Made by a program: the position numbers and the translations under genes. Of a stretch of 64,000 bases of DNA, positions 11,928 to 24,549 are shown one piece after another (the stretch's first letter is position 1; each line of letters begins with the position of its first letter). The notes under the pieces are model-generated. The model had not been told where the DNA came from, made no database searches, and saw only the letters and a program-made list of their open reading frames with translations. This DNA is from Rhodamnia argentea (Eukaryota > Streptophyta > Magnoliopsida > Myrtales > Myrtaceae), in contig NC_063160.1 of NCBI RefSeq assembly GCF_020921035.1, forward strand, positions 3,554,501-3,618,500, in the 5' to 3' direction.

Positions 11928-12570
11928 GATATGGTGGCGTGGGGAGTTCCCATAATTAATGCATGAGGAGGGAGTCTGTGGTTAGTATGAGAATGCTGTC
12001 ACAGCAGGTAGGTGGATGTTCATTCCACTCCATATTAAAATCTTCGGATGTGGGGGCAAGTCTTTGAGATCTGATGGAGATGAGTCTGGGTGAACGCTTT
12101 CAGGATGTGAAGAGTGTGTTTCCACGTCCAACTTTTGCTCATATGTGGAATGAGCCTCTTGGAGTGAATGGTGGTTTTCTGTGGTTCACATTTGCTCTAT
12201 TGGCAACTGGTTCTGATTATAGAGTTTCTATCACAACGTGTGTGGTCTTGTTCTAATTTTTGGTAAATAATTGATTGTGAAGCTGAATGCACACAACATA
12301 TACAGAGTGTAGAATCGTCCGTCGCGACAGTTGTCGATTTATGATTTTTTTTTGTGTGTGGCAAATTTGGCCCCAGAAGTATGATCTCGTATCCATCGCA
12401 GTCCTTGAGTCCATAAATTTGCACGACTATCATTTTCTGGCATGTTCAACCAAAAAATCCAATGACACGTTCTGCGAATTAACTGTTTGAATCGGCTAGT
12501 TAAACTAGGGTTCATCGCAAAATAACTTCATTAATGCTAGAAATACCGTAGTCCATGCACAAACAATTGT
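11928..12570 (-). promoter_or_regulatory. Upstream region of the BTB/NPH3 gene
   Basis: This is the sequence 5' of the BTB gene on the minus strand. It is shared with copy B (about 28120-28490), for example GTCTGTGGTTAGTATGAGAA and TTTGAGATCTGATGGAGATG. No core promoter element can be pinned down. Duplicated promoter DNA means both copies may once have been transcribed. Confidence 0.4.
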
Positions 12571-13713
12571 GGGAAAAGTACTAAAAAAGTTCTAAATCTA
12601 TTGTAATTATGTCAATTCAGTCATAAACCATTATTTTTTTTGGCTTGGCCAGTCTAGTCATAAATCTTTTGCAATTGTGACAATTCAATCCAACCATCAA
12701 ATTTTGGTCGGCCGGCGTTGACGTGAATGCCGACCTAATATTTTAATTATATTTTGAATTTTTTGGATTTTTTTAAGTTTCTTTTTTTTTTTTTCTTCCC
12801 CTTCCCTTTTCCTTCCTGATCTGCCGCCAAGGGACTGGATTTGGTCAGAACTCGTCCGTGGCAAGAAGCTGGTCTCTCCTTTCAGGTTTCCACCATTCAG
12901 CAGAAGACCCATGGATTGAAAGAGTGAAGTTTTGTTTGTCACGAGATGCAACCAAAGCAGAAAACGAAATATGTAGACGAGACGGCTCGTTTACACGTGA
13001 CAAGCGAGGGGAGACGCGGAGGTCGGTGAACTTCCAGATCTAGAATCATCATCGCTCATGGCCGTCGAATCTGGAGTCTTGGCCGCGAGCGACGACGGGA
13101 TTGAGGGGCGGACGCCAAGGTTTGTGAACTTCTAGATTTGGAATCATCGTCGCTCGCGGCCGTCGGATCTAGAGGGGCAGGAGCGAATGGCACTCATATC
13201 TGTGGACAAGAAGCTGTCCGTGGCCGACCGCTAGTCTGCATCTCCAGATCTGTGACGAGCGCTGGCAGCCAAGGCTTAGTCATCGAGACGACGAAAGGGG
13301 GTGGATACAAAGCTCGGTATGGACGCGACGATCGACCATCTCTCAACAGCCAGATCTGTTCTGCCGCTCAACGGCTTGGGCGAGTTCGTCCATGGCTGCT
13401 AGCGATGAGCTCAACAGCTTTGTTGTTGACCGCGGTGGCTCAAGGATGGTCATAGTGGCAGCTTGGGCGGAGGTAGAAGGGGAAGGGGAAGGGGAAGGGG
13501 GAAAAAAACAAAAGCAAAATTCAAAAAATATTATTAAAATATTAGGTTGCCGGCTGGTCGGCGTCCACGTCGATGCCGGCTGGTCAAAATTCTCCGGATG
13601 GACTAAATTGGCACAATTGCAAAAGGTTTAAAACTGAATCGGTAAAAAAAAAAATGTTTATGACTGAATTGACACAATTATAATATGTTTAGGAATTTTT
13701 TGATAATTTTCCT
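12571..13713. mobile_element. Family B Mutator-like element inserted in an older relative
   Basis: A 1143-bp element with ends GGGAAAAGTACTAAAAAAG and, reversed, AGGAAAATTATCAAAAAAT. It is flanked by AACAATTGT (12562-12570) and AAAAATTGT (13714-13722), a 9-bp duplication with one mismatch. Copy B (near 28493, GGAAAATTGTTG) keeps the uninterrupted site, which is itself the terminus of an older family B element. The insertion is therefore nested and private to copy A. The centre (12790-13510) is GC-rich and contains phrases such as 'CAGATCTGT' and 'GGGCGAGTTCGTCCATGG'. Frames there are low-complexity and not genes. Confidence 0.7.
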
Positions 13714-13722
13714 AAAAATTGT

Positions 13723-14405
13723 CCCAAAAAATCCTAAACCTATTGTACTTTTGTCAATTCGGTCCTAAATGTTTTAGTTTTACCAATTGAGTTCTAAATT
13801 TTTTCACATTTTGTTAATTGAGTCCATCTTGTCAATTTTGGCTGGAGATCGGCGACGTGGAAACAAGCTATGCTATGTGGCACTGCTTGCACCGATAAAT
13901 ATAAATTTTAATTATATATTAATTTTTTTTCAATTTTTTTTTCATTTTAGCCAGAAATCGCTGATGTAGACATCAACTATCCTACGAGGTCGTTGCCCAA
14001 CTATCACCGACCACGGGTGACGACCAGCAACCCTCACCGGTGAGCCGCTCGCGGCCCTCACCTATGTCCCTTGCCTAGACCAAATGAGGGCATTGCTGCC
14101 CTTGGTTGTGGCCGGCAATGGTCGATCGACGACCTTGCTGGCTATAGTAGTAAAAAAACAATTAATAGAAATAAAAATAAAAGTAAAATTTTCAAAGAAA
14201 TATTAAGGTGTTATTAAAATTTATCAACGTCGGTGTTGGCTGTGCCATGCAAGATGGTCGGTGTCAACGTTTGTGATTTTCCGCCAAAATTAGCTGAATG
14301 AACTTGATTGGCAAAACGTGAAAATATTAAGGACTTAATTAGCAAAATTAAAATATTTAAGACTCAATTAATAAAAGTGCAATAAGTTTAGGACTTTTGA
14401 GATAA
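13723..14405. mobile_element. Older family B element shared by both duplicate copies
   Basis: The left end has CCTAAACCTATTGTAC and CAATTCGGTCCTAAATG. The right end has, reversed, the same phrases (GCAATAAGTTTAGGACTTTT on the plus strand). Its counterpart is 28493-28998. A GC-rich central part (13990-14140) carries 'CGGCCCTCACC'-type phrases. Its presence in both copies dates the insertion before the duplication. Confidence 0.55.
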
Positions 14406-14675
14406 TTCTTCTATCAATTTATAAAGTAATATGGTAAGCAATGAGTGAGTGTTTTATAATTATGCATATTTGCCACGCAATATGACAGGCTACATCCATT
14501 TGTCTATTGACCTCGTGAGAAATTATAGGCAGGTCCTTTCTCAAAGGTAGAACATGTAGACCTTAGCAAATAGAGTCTTTATAAAAGTGGTATGTATTTT
14601 CGACCAAACAAAATTGGTATATCTTTATGTTTATCTTGTATTTCCAATAAAAGAGAAAAGAATTCTTTAAAAGTA

Positions 14676-15444
14676 GAGAAAATTTCAAATAAGGACTTAA
14701 AGTGCCTTCGTTTTTTCAAATAAGGACCTGAAGTGAACCTTGTTTCAAATAAAGGCTCGAAGTGCCCTTATTTTTTGAAACAAGGGCCCGAAGTAACCTT
14801 GTTTCAAATAAGAACCCGAAGTAACCTTGAAATCTCAAATAACGACCCAGTGTCAAGGGCATCTTCATCATTTCCCTTTTTATTTTTTATTTTATTTTTT
14901 CCTTAAAATTTAAAAAAAGCAAAAAAAAAAAAAAAAAAAAAAAAAAGGGAAACAGACAAATAGTAGGTGGGCTACCACTCTTGCATATGGTCGCCGACTA
15001 AGGTCGGCGGGGTCGCTCACATCTCGGTTGGATCCGGGCGGGAGTAGGCGGCCCTCGCTTTGACCGCCGCGAGCGTCGCCCTAGTAGGGTGAGGGTCGAC
15101 AACCGCCGTCGGCCCCGAGCAAGGGACGACCACCCCTCCCCGGTAGGCCCTCACCCTTGGTCAACGGGGTCGCTGGCCCTCACTAAGGTGCCGAGGTGTG
15201 TTCTATTTTTTTTCAACTTTTTTTAAATTTTTTTTAAAAATAAAAAAAATAAAGAAAAAAATCAAAAAGGGGAAATGACGAGTATTCCCTTTAGGCCAAA
15301 GCCTTTTTTTTGAGACTCCATGCCCACTTCAGGCCCTTATTTGAAATCGCTACGCCATTTTAGGCACTTAATTGAAATAAGGTTCACTTCATACCATTTT
15401 TTGAGAAAATGATAGCACTTTGGATCCTTATTTGGAACTTTCCC
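14676..15444. mobile_element. Family A Mutator-like element with repeat-built termini
   Basis: A 769-bp element with ends GAGAAAATTTCAAATAAGG and, reversed, GGGAAAGTTCCAAATAAGG. The flanking 9-mers are TTAAAAGTA (14667-14675) and TTAAAAATA (15445-15453), one mismatch. Each terminus consists of about four tandem, degenerate units of the type 'CAAATAAGGNCNNGAAGTG'. The core holds a poly-A run near 14920-14946 and GC-rich sequence (14995-15190) with no convincing gene. The insertion is absent from copy B. Confidence 0.75.
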
Positions 15445-15453
15445 TTAAAAATA

Positions 15454-16591
15454 TGTCTTCCTTTTAAGTTTCTTATTTAGCCCATCTACATAATAATTTA
15501 ATATTGTAAACCCGTTTAATTTAAGAGACGAAAATGTAAAATTGGTGAAAGAAAATTGATAAAAAGGTAAAAGAAAAAAAAGTTAACTACTACAAATTAG
15601 GTGAAAGTGTTTAATTATCATCATAGCAAAATGTTTGTTTAGTTTGGAATAGTAAAAAGTAATATTAAAAAGGTTCGCGCTATTGCTATCCCCTAATTGG
15701 CTTTTGACACCCCAATTTATATTTAAGTGATTACATTATCCACTCAGTCCCCGTTCTTGATTTAAGATTATTTTTTATCTTTTTCTTTTTCTTATGTTTC
15801 AATTTTACTAGAAACGAAACTATTGATGCTCCTCTCAAACAAAATTTATTAATTTAAATGTGGGGTGCGATCTTGATTTACGATTATTACTTGCCTGCTT
15901 TTTCTTTTTTGGTTTTCTCCTTTTCTTTCTCTATTTATACAAAATTGGTTACGTTTTTTCCACAAAAAAAAAAAAAAAGTTCATTTGGTAGATAGCTAAC
16001 TAATTATTGTATTTTTGACAAAAAAAACTATTATTTTGTTAATGAGTTGTATATACATATATATTTTTTGGTACTAAAACCTCTTTTTCAAAAAAAAAAA
16101 AAAAAAACTTAAGTACAAGTAATTTGTATCAGTTTAGTACACATTTCGCTTAATTATAATTTTAATATGTGCCATTACAACGTCGTCCATGTATTTTAAG
16201 TGCTCTATTTTCATTTTGTTCGTTAAATGTAATAGTCCAATCTTTTAACTATTTTTTGTTGTGTGATGCATTCAATATTTTGAGTGACCATGATTGGTTC
16301 GGGATCCAATCTTTCTTTTTTGACATGCAATAGAAATACTGTGTCGATCACGATAATTACCTACCTTTCACAACTAGAAGAACAGATTCGTCTCTCATTG
16401 ACCTTGTTGTAGAGACAAAATAATCTTGAGTAACAAGATATGTCCGCAAACTACTCAAAAAATCCTCTCGCGTTAATTACCTTGAAAGTTTCAAATGAAC
16501 TTGTTGAGATAATTGATTGCTATTTTCTCCATTACATTTAAGCAAATAACAATATTCTCTTCCACAATGACCACAATATGAAAAAATAATG
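15454..16591. other. AT-rich intergenic DNA
   Basis: The first 160 bp belong to duplication copy A. The rest is AT-rich with several poly-A/T runs (15961-15977, 16090-16107) and no gene or clear element. Confidence 0.5.
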
Positions 16592-17187
16592 TGGTTAATA
16601 TCACAAAAAATCTAAAACTGATACACATGTGATAAATTTAACTCAAACTAATTTTTGCATCATCAAAAACCCCAAAATGATATATGCGTAATATATTTAC
16701 CTCTCGTTAACTTTCGTTAAATGTTATGGTAAAATTGTTGAGCTAGATAACACATATCATTAGCTCGGTTGACCGGGCAAGTAGAATGATAAATTTATCT
16801 ATTCACTTGTGTTGTTCACTAAGGAAGGGTAATAATCTTCTGATTATTAGGCTCTTTGAACCAAACTCCATGACCAGTAGAAGGTCTGCTCAGCTATGCC
16901 CTGAAATCTAGCTGTTCATCTTCGAAATTTTCATGTGGACTTGCCAAGTCAACTCAGCTATTGCTATGTATCATCTAGCTCAACGGTTTCATGGCTAGGT
17001 TGAAGGAAGCTAACAAATGGTAAATGTGTCATGTGTGTACTAATTTGAAATTTTTGATCGTCCAAAAATTAGTTTGGGGTGAATTTATCATAGGAATACC
17101 AGCTTGAAATTTTTGGTGACGAAAATATTAATTTAGGGTAAATATATCATATGTATACAAGTTTAGGATTTTTTGTGGTATTAACTC
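16592..17187. mobile_element. Family C Mutator-like element
   Basis: A 596-bp element with ends TGGTTAATATCACAAAAAATC and, reversed, GAGTTAATACCACAAAAAATC. It is flanked by AAAATAATG (16583-16591) and AAAATAATA (17188-17196), 8 of 9 identical. The interior matches the decayed copy at 2262-2828, and the termini match 594-1194. Non-coding. Confidence 0.7.
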
Positions 17188-17196
17188 AAAATAATA

Positions 17197-18434
17197 AAAT
17201 CAAAGGTGAGTAAATTGTAGGTAATGCATATATCAACCATAATATTCAATCTTTAAGTAAATTATCATAAATTTGTACCAAAAATCAAAGTCGAAGAAAA
17301 TCGCAATCATGAAGATAATATATGGAAATAAACTAAACAATTTGCACATAAGACTAAGCTTCTTTCACTCCAATACATGATTAGTGCTTGCTCTGATTAT
17401 AATAGTGGTGAATAAGTTCAAAAGAAGATAAACATAAAGGAAAAGTTGAAATGTAATGGGTGTGAAGAAGTGGTAAGGGTGAGAACAAGTTGTTTGAACG
17501 GAGTGCGGGTAATTTTGTCATTTAGTAAAATTGAAAAAGAATAAGAAAAAAAGATATGTAACAAGGACAAAAAAAGAGTGGTACTCGCAAAGATAATGTA
17601 GTAGGAAGTGTCGGGAGTTAATAAGGAGGGGGAAATAGCACGAGTCAAGAAGAAAGCACAAAAAAACAATGTTTAACTTCAAAAAATACTTAGACAAAAA
17701 AAATTGAAAACATACAAATATTTTCAGAAAAATACTCACAAGGTCAATATCAGCTAGATTATTAGATAAAAATTTAATTATCAATTTTGAAACATATTTT
17801 TGTTCAAACTACTTAAATAGGCAATTTATTGTGCATTTATAAGTTGTCATAAATATTTAATCTTCTATATAGCTTTTGTGATTAAATATATGAGACAATA
17901 TTTTAAATTCAACAACCTTCTCTTGGCTAAGTGATAACTGGATACATGACAAAATGATATCTTGTTGAGAGTAATGGAACAATTCTATTGCAAAATCAAT
18001 GAGAGATGATAAAAATTAAATTAGTTTTGTTGGTTAGTCCATTAAAAAAAAAAATTCGTTGTAGAGAAAAAGAAGAAGGGTATTTTGGTCAGTTAACTAA
18101 AAAAGAAATATCTTGGCCAGAATAGGAGTAAAAATAATGTGGCCCTTTTCCTAGTGCAATTCTAAAGCAGGACACAATTTCTATCTTTTGGGCTAAAAAA
18201 AAAACTAAGTATATTTACTTTCCACACAGCTGAAGGGCAGTGATCCTTCTCTTAAGGCAACATAAACTACTTTGATCTTCCTTAGATTGCTAAGTCACTG
18301 GTCTCCATCACTTATGGTTTTGCTGACGCCAGATTCAAATTGTCTGTGAATGGCCAAATTCGACATCTTATTTCAAACAAAGCAATGATCATGAAGACGA
18401 CGTGACTCTATATGAAATTCAGATTTTACATCAA
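17197..18434. other. Spacer 3' of the LRR kinase pseudogene
   Basis: Very AT-rich. The two longest frames (minus strand, 17418-17784) are F/L/S-rich translations of low-complexity DNA and resemble no known protein. Nothing else recognised. Confidence 0.5.
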
Positions 18435-21400
18435 CTAGGCAATGACAATGAGCTCAAGAAGTTTCTTCCTGATTCCTTGGAGTTTAGTCAATGCATCGCT
18501 GATGTCCATTCGTTCACTTGGAAACTCAGAAGAGCAAACGACGCCTATTTTGATGATTGAATCCAAACACTCTAGAGTATTAAACCAGCTTTTGTTCTTG
18601 CCACATGGAGTGACGATTTGTCTCTTCTTTGACTCCTGGTTTTTCTAAAGTAGAACAAGATCGATTACCTTGTCCACTCGGTCTACCAAAGCTGCCTCTA
18701 CGAAGTGATGAAGGTTTAGCCCATTTTCAAACATGTCATCCGTTGGCCTTTTCCCTGTGAACATCTCCAAAACGAGGACTCCGAAACTGTACACATCTCC
18801 TTCTGTGGATACCGCACTTCCCAAGCCGTACTCTACAACAGTCAATAGAGCATAGTGATGCATGGTGAATAGTTGAGATTGAAATATACTCTGGTGATGT
18901 TCATGCCCATGCCTTTTTTCTAAGGACAGGTCTCCAATTGCATGCTCGATATAAGGAAATAAACTTATACAACATTACCTGGAGCTACATAACCAAAAGA
19001 TCCTTTTACTCCAACAGAGCATGATTGATCAACCAATAACTTATGCGTTGTTTCTGGGAGGAATCTAGCAAGCCCGAAATCACCTACGTGTCCAGTCATT
19101 TCATCGTCAAGAAGGACATTGCTTGGCTTTATATCACAATGAACTACTGGGGGTTCACAGTGATGATGAAGATAATCTAGTGCACAAGCAACATCAATGA
19201 CAATGTTCACTCTCTCAAGTAGACTCAACTTGCTTCTCATTGTATATTGCGATATAATTGGGTGCAACCATTCATCCAAGCTCCCATTCGACATGAATTC
19301 ATAGACTAGTGCCTTGAAATCATTTCCATTAAAATCAAACCTAGAACATGCAGTGAGTACCTTCACGAGATTACGATGTCGGATTCTTCATAAGGCCCCG
19401 CACTCGGCTATGAAGCTCTTGGACGCTCCGTGGTGTGTAAGGTCGAGAATTTTTATGGCCACGATCGATTGACTCTGATCAAGAAGCCCTCTGTAGACGG
19501 ATCCAAAGCTGCCCACACCGAGCAGATTGGTGGAGGAGAATTCACCCGTCGCTTTCAGTAGATTGTGATAAGAAACATGCCAAAGTCCTTCTTCAGAAGA
19601 GTTTGAAGATGATGCCTTCTTATTGTGTCTATACCGGAAGAAGCATAACAAAGACAACACGCAGGACATTTCTCCAAGAGTAGAGACCGTGGATATCAAA
19701 GCTTTGGCAGTTTTGCTTATTCTCATCCGTTCTGACTCTTTGTACTCACATTTTGGCAGTAGAAAATCTGGTAGACCCCCACAAAGCTTCTTGTTTCCAA
19801 CAATTGAAGTTGAAATGACACTTTGGAAAACTCCTCCCGTAGGCAGTGCCCCCTCAAAATTGTTGTAAGATAGGCTCAAATTCGTCAAATTCAACGACTC
19901 TAGATACTTTGGGATTTGGCCAACCAATTGGTTGTTCGAAACATTCAAAACCCGAAGGCCTCTCATGGAACTCATAGTCAATGGCAGGGGTCCTTCAAAG
20001 AAGTTATCTTGCACATATAGTCTTTCCATACTTATACAATTGCCAATATTGCTTGGAATCTGTTGAGATAATCTGTTCCCATCAAGATCTAATTCGCTGA
20101 GATTTGTTATGTTTCCAACTTCTCTTGGAAGGGAGCCGGTAAAACTATTTCGAGACAAGTCGAGATAAATTGACAAAGATGATAGGCTCACAATTTCCAG
20201 GGGTATGTAACTGCTGAGGTTGTTGCTCGAAAGGTCCAAGAGAAGCAGATTTTGGCAGTTTCCTAGGGATGATGGTATCGAGCCCTGGAGATTATTGTTA
20301 TACATGGAGAATTTGGTTAGCTTTGTTAAATTCCCAATAGATTCTGGTATCTGCCTTGAAAATTTATTTAGGCCGAGATCCATAACATTCAGTTTGTTCA
20401 AATTTCCAATCTCGGAAGGAATGTTTCCCGAGATGCTATTGCCCCACATTAGCAGGATCTCCAAATTGATGAGAATTCCAATTCCAGAATGTAAGGTTCC
20501 AGAAATATGATTGACTCCTAAATGAAACCACGAAAGGGTGATAGAGAGGTTACAAATACAGTTGGGTATTGGCCCTCCAAAAGCATTGATTTCTATACCC
20601 AATATTTTCAAGTTTGTGGAATTGGTTAAGGAGCACAGGAAGTCCAAATCAGCAGATTGCCCGCTTCCTAAGTTGTTTTGGCCAATCATAAAGTTAGAGA
20701 GTGCTCTCATCTTCGAGAAAGAAGGAACTTTCCCGGTAAGGTTGTTTGACGAAATATCGAATGCACTGAGATTAGAGACGTTGGATATTGACTTAGGAAT
20801 GGGTCCAGTGAGGTGGTTGTCACTCAAATCGAATATCTCTAGATTTGGAAAGTGAAACCTAGATCACTGGGCAAGGATCCCTCTAATTGGTTTTCAGCTG
20901 CATGAAGGATTCCCATAGTGGATATATTGAAGATAGAGATAGGAATCTTACCGAAAAATTTATTCTCGGTGGGAGTGAAGATCTTTAGATTTCTCAGCCG
21001 GCCGAGAGTCTCTGGGATCGTACCGCCAAGGTTATTACGGAATATATCAAAGACTTGAAGAGAGGATAAGTTTCCAAACGACGGTGGAATGTTCCCCATC
21101 AAGCTGTTGTCTCGAAATACAAGTTCTTGGAGCTTGGACAAGGAGCCGAGTTCTGCAGGCAAATTTCCTTCGAGTGTGTTGTGGCCTAAGTTAAGAATGA
21201 GCAAATTCGAGCAATGGGAGAGATTCAAAGGGATTTGTCCGCTAAACGAGTTGTTATTAAGGAACAACTTCTGCAACTGAAACAAGCGGCTAAAATGCAA
21301 GGGAATTTCAGAGTGGAAACTATTGTTCTGCAAATAGACTTCTCTCAGAAAGCTCAGATTACCAATGTGGGGTGCCACCACCCCAGAGAGGTGCTTGGAT

Positions 21401-21675
21401 TGAAGGTCTAGTATGGCAACTCTTGGGTGTCTACGACCACATGTGACACCGTACCACTCGCAGAAGTGGCTAGTATCATTCCACGAGCTCAAAACACCGC
21501 CAGGATCAGCTATTCGAGCCTTAAATTCCAGCAAAGCGAGCCGATCGGTCTCGTCCCCGCCAACTTCTGCCAAAGCTAGGACACTCCATATCAGAGGAAT
21601 GATAGTAGCTAAGCATGAGAAGGACTTGGATAAAACCTGATCTCTATAGGGAAGGTCCATGAGGATTTGCAACAA
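18435..21675 (-). pseudogene. LRR-XII receptor-like kinase pseudogene
   Basis: A broken relative of the EFR/XA21-type (LRR subfamily XII) receptor kinases, plasma-membrane immune receptors of about 1000 aa. Domain order: signal peptide (about 21650-21590); LRRNT-like cap 'DETDRLALLEFKARI...WYGVTCG'; about 20 LRRs of the LxxNxLxGxIP type; a transmembrane stretch near 19690-19640; then a kinase with 'LLGVGSFGSVYRG', 'VAIKILDL', the non-RD loop 'HCDIKPSNVLL', 'DFGLAR' and 'GDVYSFGVLVLEM'. The family-typical intron is present between 'YVAP' and 'EYG' (donor after 18979, acceptor before 18832). Three lesions: a 1-base deletion near 20853-20856 shifting frame after 'SDLGF'; an in-frame TGA at 19388-19390 before 'RIRHRNLVKV'; and an in-frame TAG at 18645-18647, after which 'IKIGVVCSSEFPSERMDI' continues to a normal end at 18435. 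The coding sequence is otherwise well kept, so inactivation is recent. Confidence 0.85.
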
Positions 21676-22951
21676 AGTGTTCTTAGCTCAAGTCGCTCTA
21701 GGCTTCGGCGCGAGGCAGTATTCGAATTTTATAGATGGGAATATAAGAATATTCTTGATGTATAGAGTTTTGAATGTTTGACTATGAGTATATTATAGAG
21801 TTTGCAGGCATCGCATTTCACCTACTAGAGAATTGAAAATTAGGCCTTTGAAGTGATGCTACTATTTCGTTTGAATAAACTTCTAATGCGATTTTTGTTT
21901 GTTTCTGTTTGGAATTGTGATTTGTACATAAGCTCAGTCGTGAAATAACTGCTGCTTTAGAATATTCTCTTCACATATTGCTTGGCATTATTATATTGTT
22001 TTGGCCGAAGTTGGACAACTGGCTATTCACAAGATATAAGCATTTAGACGCAATAATTTTTCGGTGATCAGCTAATTTTCATTTAACTTTGAAGTTTGAT
22101 TCTTTATTTCTCTTTGGGTGCAGAGACAAACAATCATAGTCATTTCAAAATAAGGCCAAGCAATAAGTACGTCTCTTTCAAAATTTAAACCGGTGCAAAT
22201 TTTAAAAAAGACCGATAACATACTTTACTTCCATTTGCCAATATTAAGTATATAGGGTTCTTTCCTCTACACAATAGTTAAGAAATTTTAAAATATTTTC
22301 GTTAAATTTTTTAAAATCAAGTTCATACATGTATAATGTCTAATTTTATTCGGTTGTAATAGTGCTTGTACTGAAAAGAGAGCAAAAGCTCTACTATGGC
22401 GAGCAAGAACTTTGTTTGAAAATTTTCTTCTTAGACCCATATTGGACCGGCTTTTAACCTATTATATTATGTTGATTAACAATTTGATATAGCTATTAGC
22501 AAAAAGTCAACAAATTGCGGTCGGCAAATGATAATCAAATGAAGAAGTGCGGGAGTTCATGCCAAGTCAAGTCAATGGTCCTTCTTCTTCCAATCCTAAC
22601 AGTGCATTACCAAGCCGGCTCCCATTGGAACAGTCTTAGGAACGTGGATTTGTTCCATATGTCCGACCTTCTTTCGCTCTTACTTCCTTGAAACAAGGAA
22701 TTAAAAAGGCCCCAATTGTGAAAAGTGAATATATTGGATTTTGCTAATCATTTTGATACCCATCATGTGTCCTGGCCTAACCTAACAAGTTACACATCGC
22801 CGGCCGGATGGGTGAACATGACTTTTTTTATTTATTTATTATAATGGGACGTGTTAACCGTCTTGACGGATCGTCTCACGACAAAACCCCTCTACTTGAC
22901 ATAATTTTTCCACCGGAAGGAGCAACAATGTGACCACTACTAAAAAACGTT
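21676..22951. other. Upstream region of the LRR kinase pseudogene
   Basis: AT-rich DNA with no gene recognised. It presumably contains the former promoter of the receptor kinase. The region 22350-22900 also lacks recognisable coding sequence. Confidence 0.45.
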
Positions 22952-23971
22952 GAGAATTTAAAAAAAAAAAAAAATCTTAAGCCTATTGTGTGGTCGCTAA
23001 TTAGGAACTCAAATTTTCAATTTAACCAATGTAATCCTAAACCTTTTAGCGATTTTTCAATGTAGCCCACCAACCATTTAGTCAAAAAATCGTGGATGTG
23101 GCGGTCAAGTTAGTGCCGACCTTTCTATGTAACCCAACCGCTGGCTAACATGGACTGTCATAAAAGAAATCACATCATTTGATCTGACAAATAATCAAAC
23201 ATATTTAAATATTGGATTATTGTTGCATATTCAGCTCCTGTTGCAGTTGCTACTGCCCAAAAGAGAGTATTGGGTTCTCCCAATAATGAAAAAGTTCTGC
23301 TCTGCTCTCTTTCCTGCTTTCAGTTAAAGAGCACCCTTCACTTGTCCTTTTACTATGTATTTTTTTTTTCTACCTTTGTGTTAAGCTTCTCAATTTTTTT
23401 TTTTGAAATTTCTTGAATTTTTTTCTTCTTTTCTTTCTTTTTATGTTTTCAATTCTCTCCTCTATTGTTCATCTTCATCCCTTCGCCAATCACTAGAGCC
23501 TCTGCGGTGGCCCAAAGGGTGTGGGAAGGACACTCTCATCTAATTGAGGCAAGGGCTACTTCGGGCCCTCTCCCCAACCTGCGTGAGGGCATCGCTGCCC
23601 TCGCTTGATTTGGCAAGGGCATCTTGGCCCTTGCCTATGGCAGACGACCTTTGCGGGCCATCAATGAGACCGAAGGGAAAAAGATGAACGATATAAGGAA
23701 AGAATAGGAAAAAAAAAAGTTTCAGAAAATGTAGAAAAAATTGTAAAATGACGTCATTTCTAAAATCATAAACGTAAGCTGTTGGTTCTATCACGTAGGA
23801 CGACTAGCATTGACTGCATAATCATGTCAACCATTTCTGACTTAAATTGGCAGGATGGACTATATTAAAAAATCATCAAAATGTTTGGGACTATATTTTC
23901 CAAATTGGAAAGTGTGAGTAAATTGACAATCATATAATAGGTTTAGAATTTTTTTTTTTATCAATTTTCCC
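22952..23971. mobile_element. Family B Mutator-like element
   Basis: The ends read GAGAATTTAAAAAAA and, reversed, GGGAAAATTGATAAAAAAAA. Just inside are the family phrases CTTAAGCCTATTGTGTGG and, inverted, CATATAATAGGTTTAGAA. Flanking 9-mers agree only in the A-run, so the target duplication is weak. The GC-rich centre (23490-23680) contains inverted 'GAGGGCATCGCTGCCCTCGC'-like phrases. The 84-residue frame at 23540-23794 is inside this core and is not supported as a gene. Confidence 0.5.
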
Positions 23972-24540
23972 AAAAAAGACGAATTCCAACCAAACAATCT
24001 CCAGTCATGTTAAAGTTCCCACATGTCCGACCACACCACATTTGTCTCAACCACATCACATAACATTAGCTACCAACAACTTGCCTGAAAATGCTGCATA
24101 ACTGCATAAGGGACTCAAGTAAAGTTTCTGGTCTTTCCCTCATTTTCTCCCTTTTAAATTTATCACCTACACATATTCTTTCTTCACTAAGTTAAGTATC
24201 ATAGGATCAATCCAGATAAAAAAATGCAGACGTTAACCAATGTCCTATGCACCGGCTCATTTCTTGGCCGGAGTTTCGCCATATTCCTCGAGACCGAATT
24301 GTCCACTAACAAAAAGGAGCAAGCATCCCTAACATGAGGCTATAAGTAAATTTAAGATCCATATTGGATTAGATTTCTGTAACTCATTAGATAAGTTTGT
24401 ACAAGTCACCCATAGATCGTAAATTTATTAAGGAGAGAAGTGCTAATTGAATAATATCCTAACATTTGTTAGCGTGTTCATGTACGTCTCGAATGTTACC
24501 ATACCCATTTTGGACTTGGTCATGTCTCATTTAATAGACT
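23972..24540. other. Intergenic DNA, nothing recognised
   Basis: No coding, RNA or repeat feature could be supported between the two neighbouring family B elements. Confidence 0.45.
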
Positions 24541-24549
24541 GATTCTAGT

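Larger units (their letters stand above)
11241..15611. repeat. Segmental duplication, copy A
   Basis: Paralogous to 26038-33250 in the same orientation. It starts within BTB intron 2 ('TGTATGAAGTTCATTTACTC'), spans exons 2 and 1 and the promoter, and continues through old transposon remnants to about 15611 ('AAATTAGGTGAAAG'). Insertions private to this copy are the family B element at 12571-13713 and the family A element at 14676-15444. The empty site for the large copy-B insertion is visible at 15548-15556 (AAAGAAAAT). Confidence 0.8.

Noticed and set aside
13138..13631. Short GC-rich frames near 13.1-13.6 kb
   Set aside because: They lie inside the core of the family B element at 12571-13713 and resemble no protein.
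17418..17784. Phe/Leu-rich membrane-like frames
   Set aside because: These are translations of very AT-rich DNA, with two overlapping frames of equal quality.
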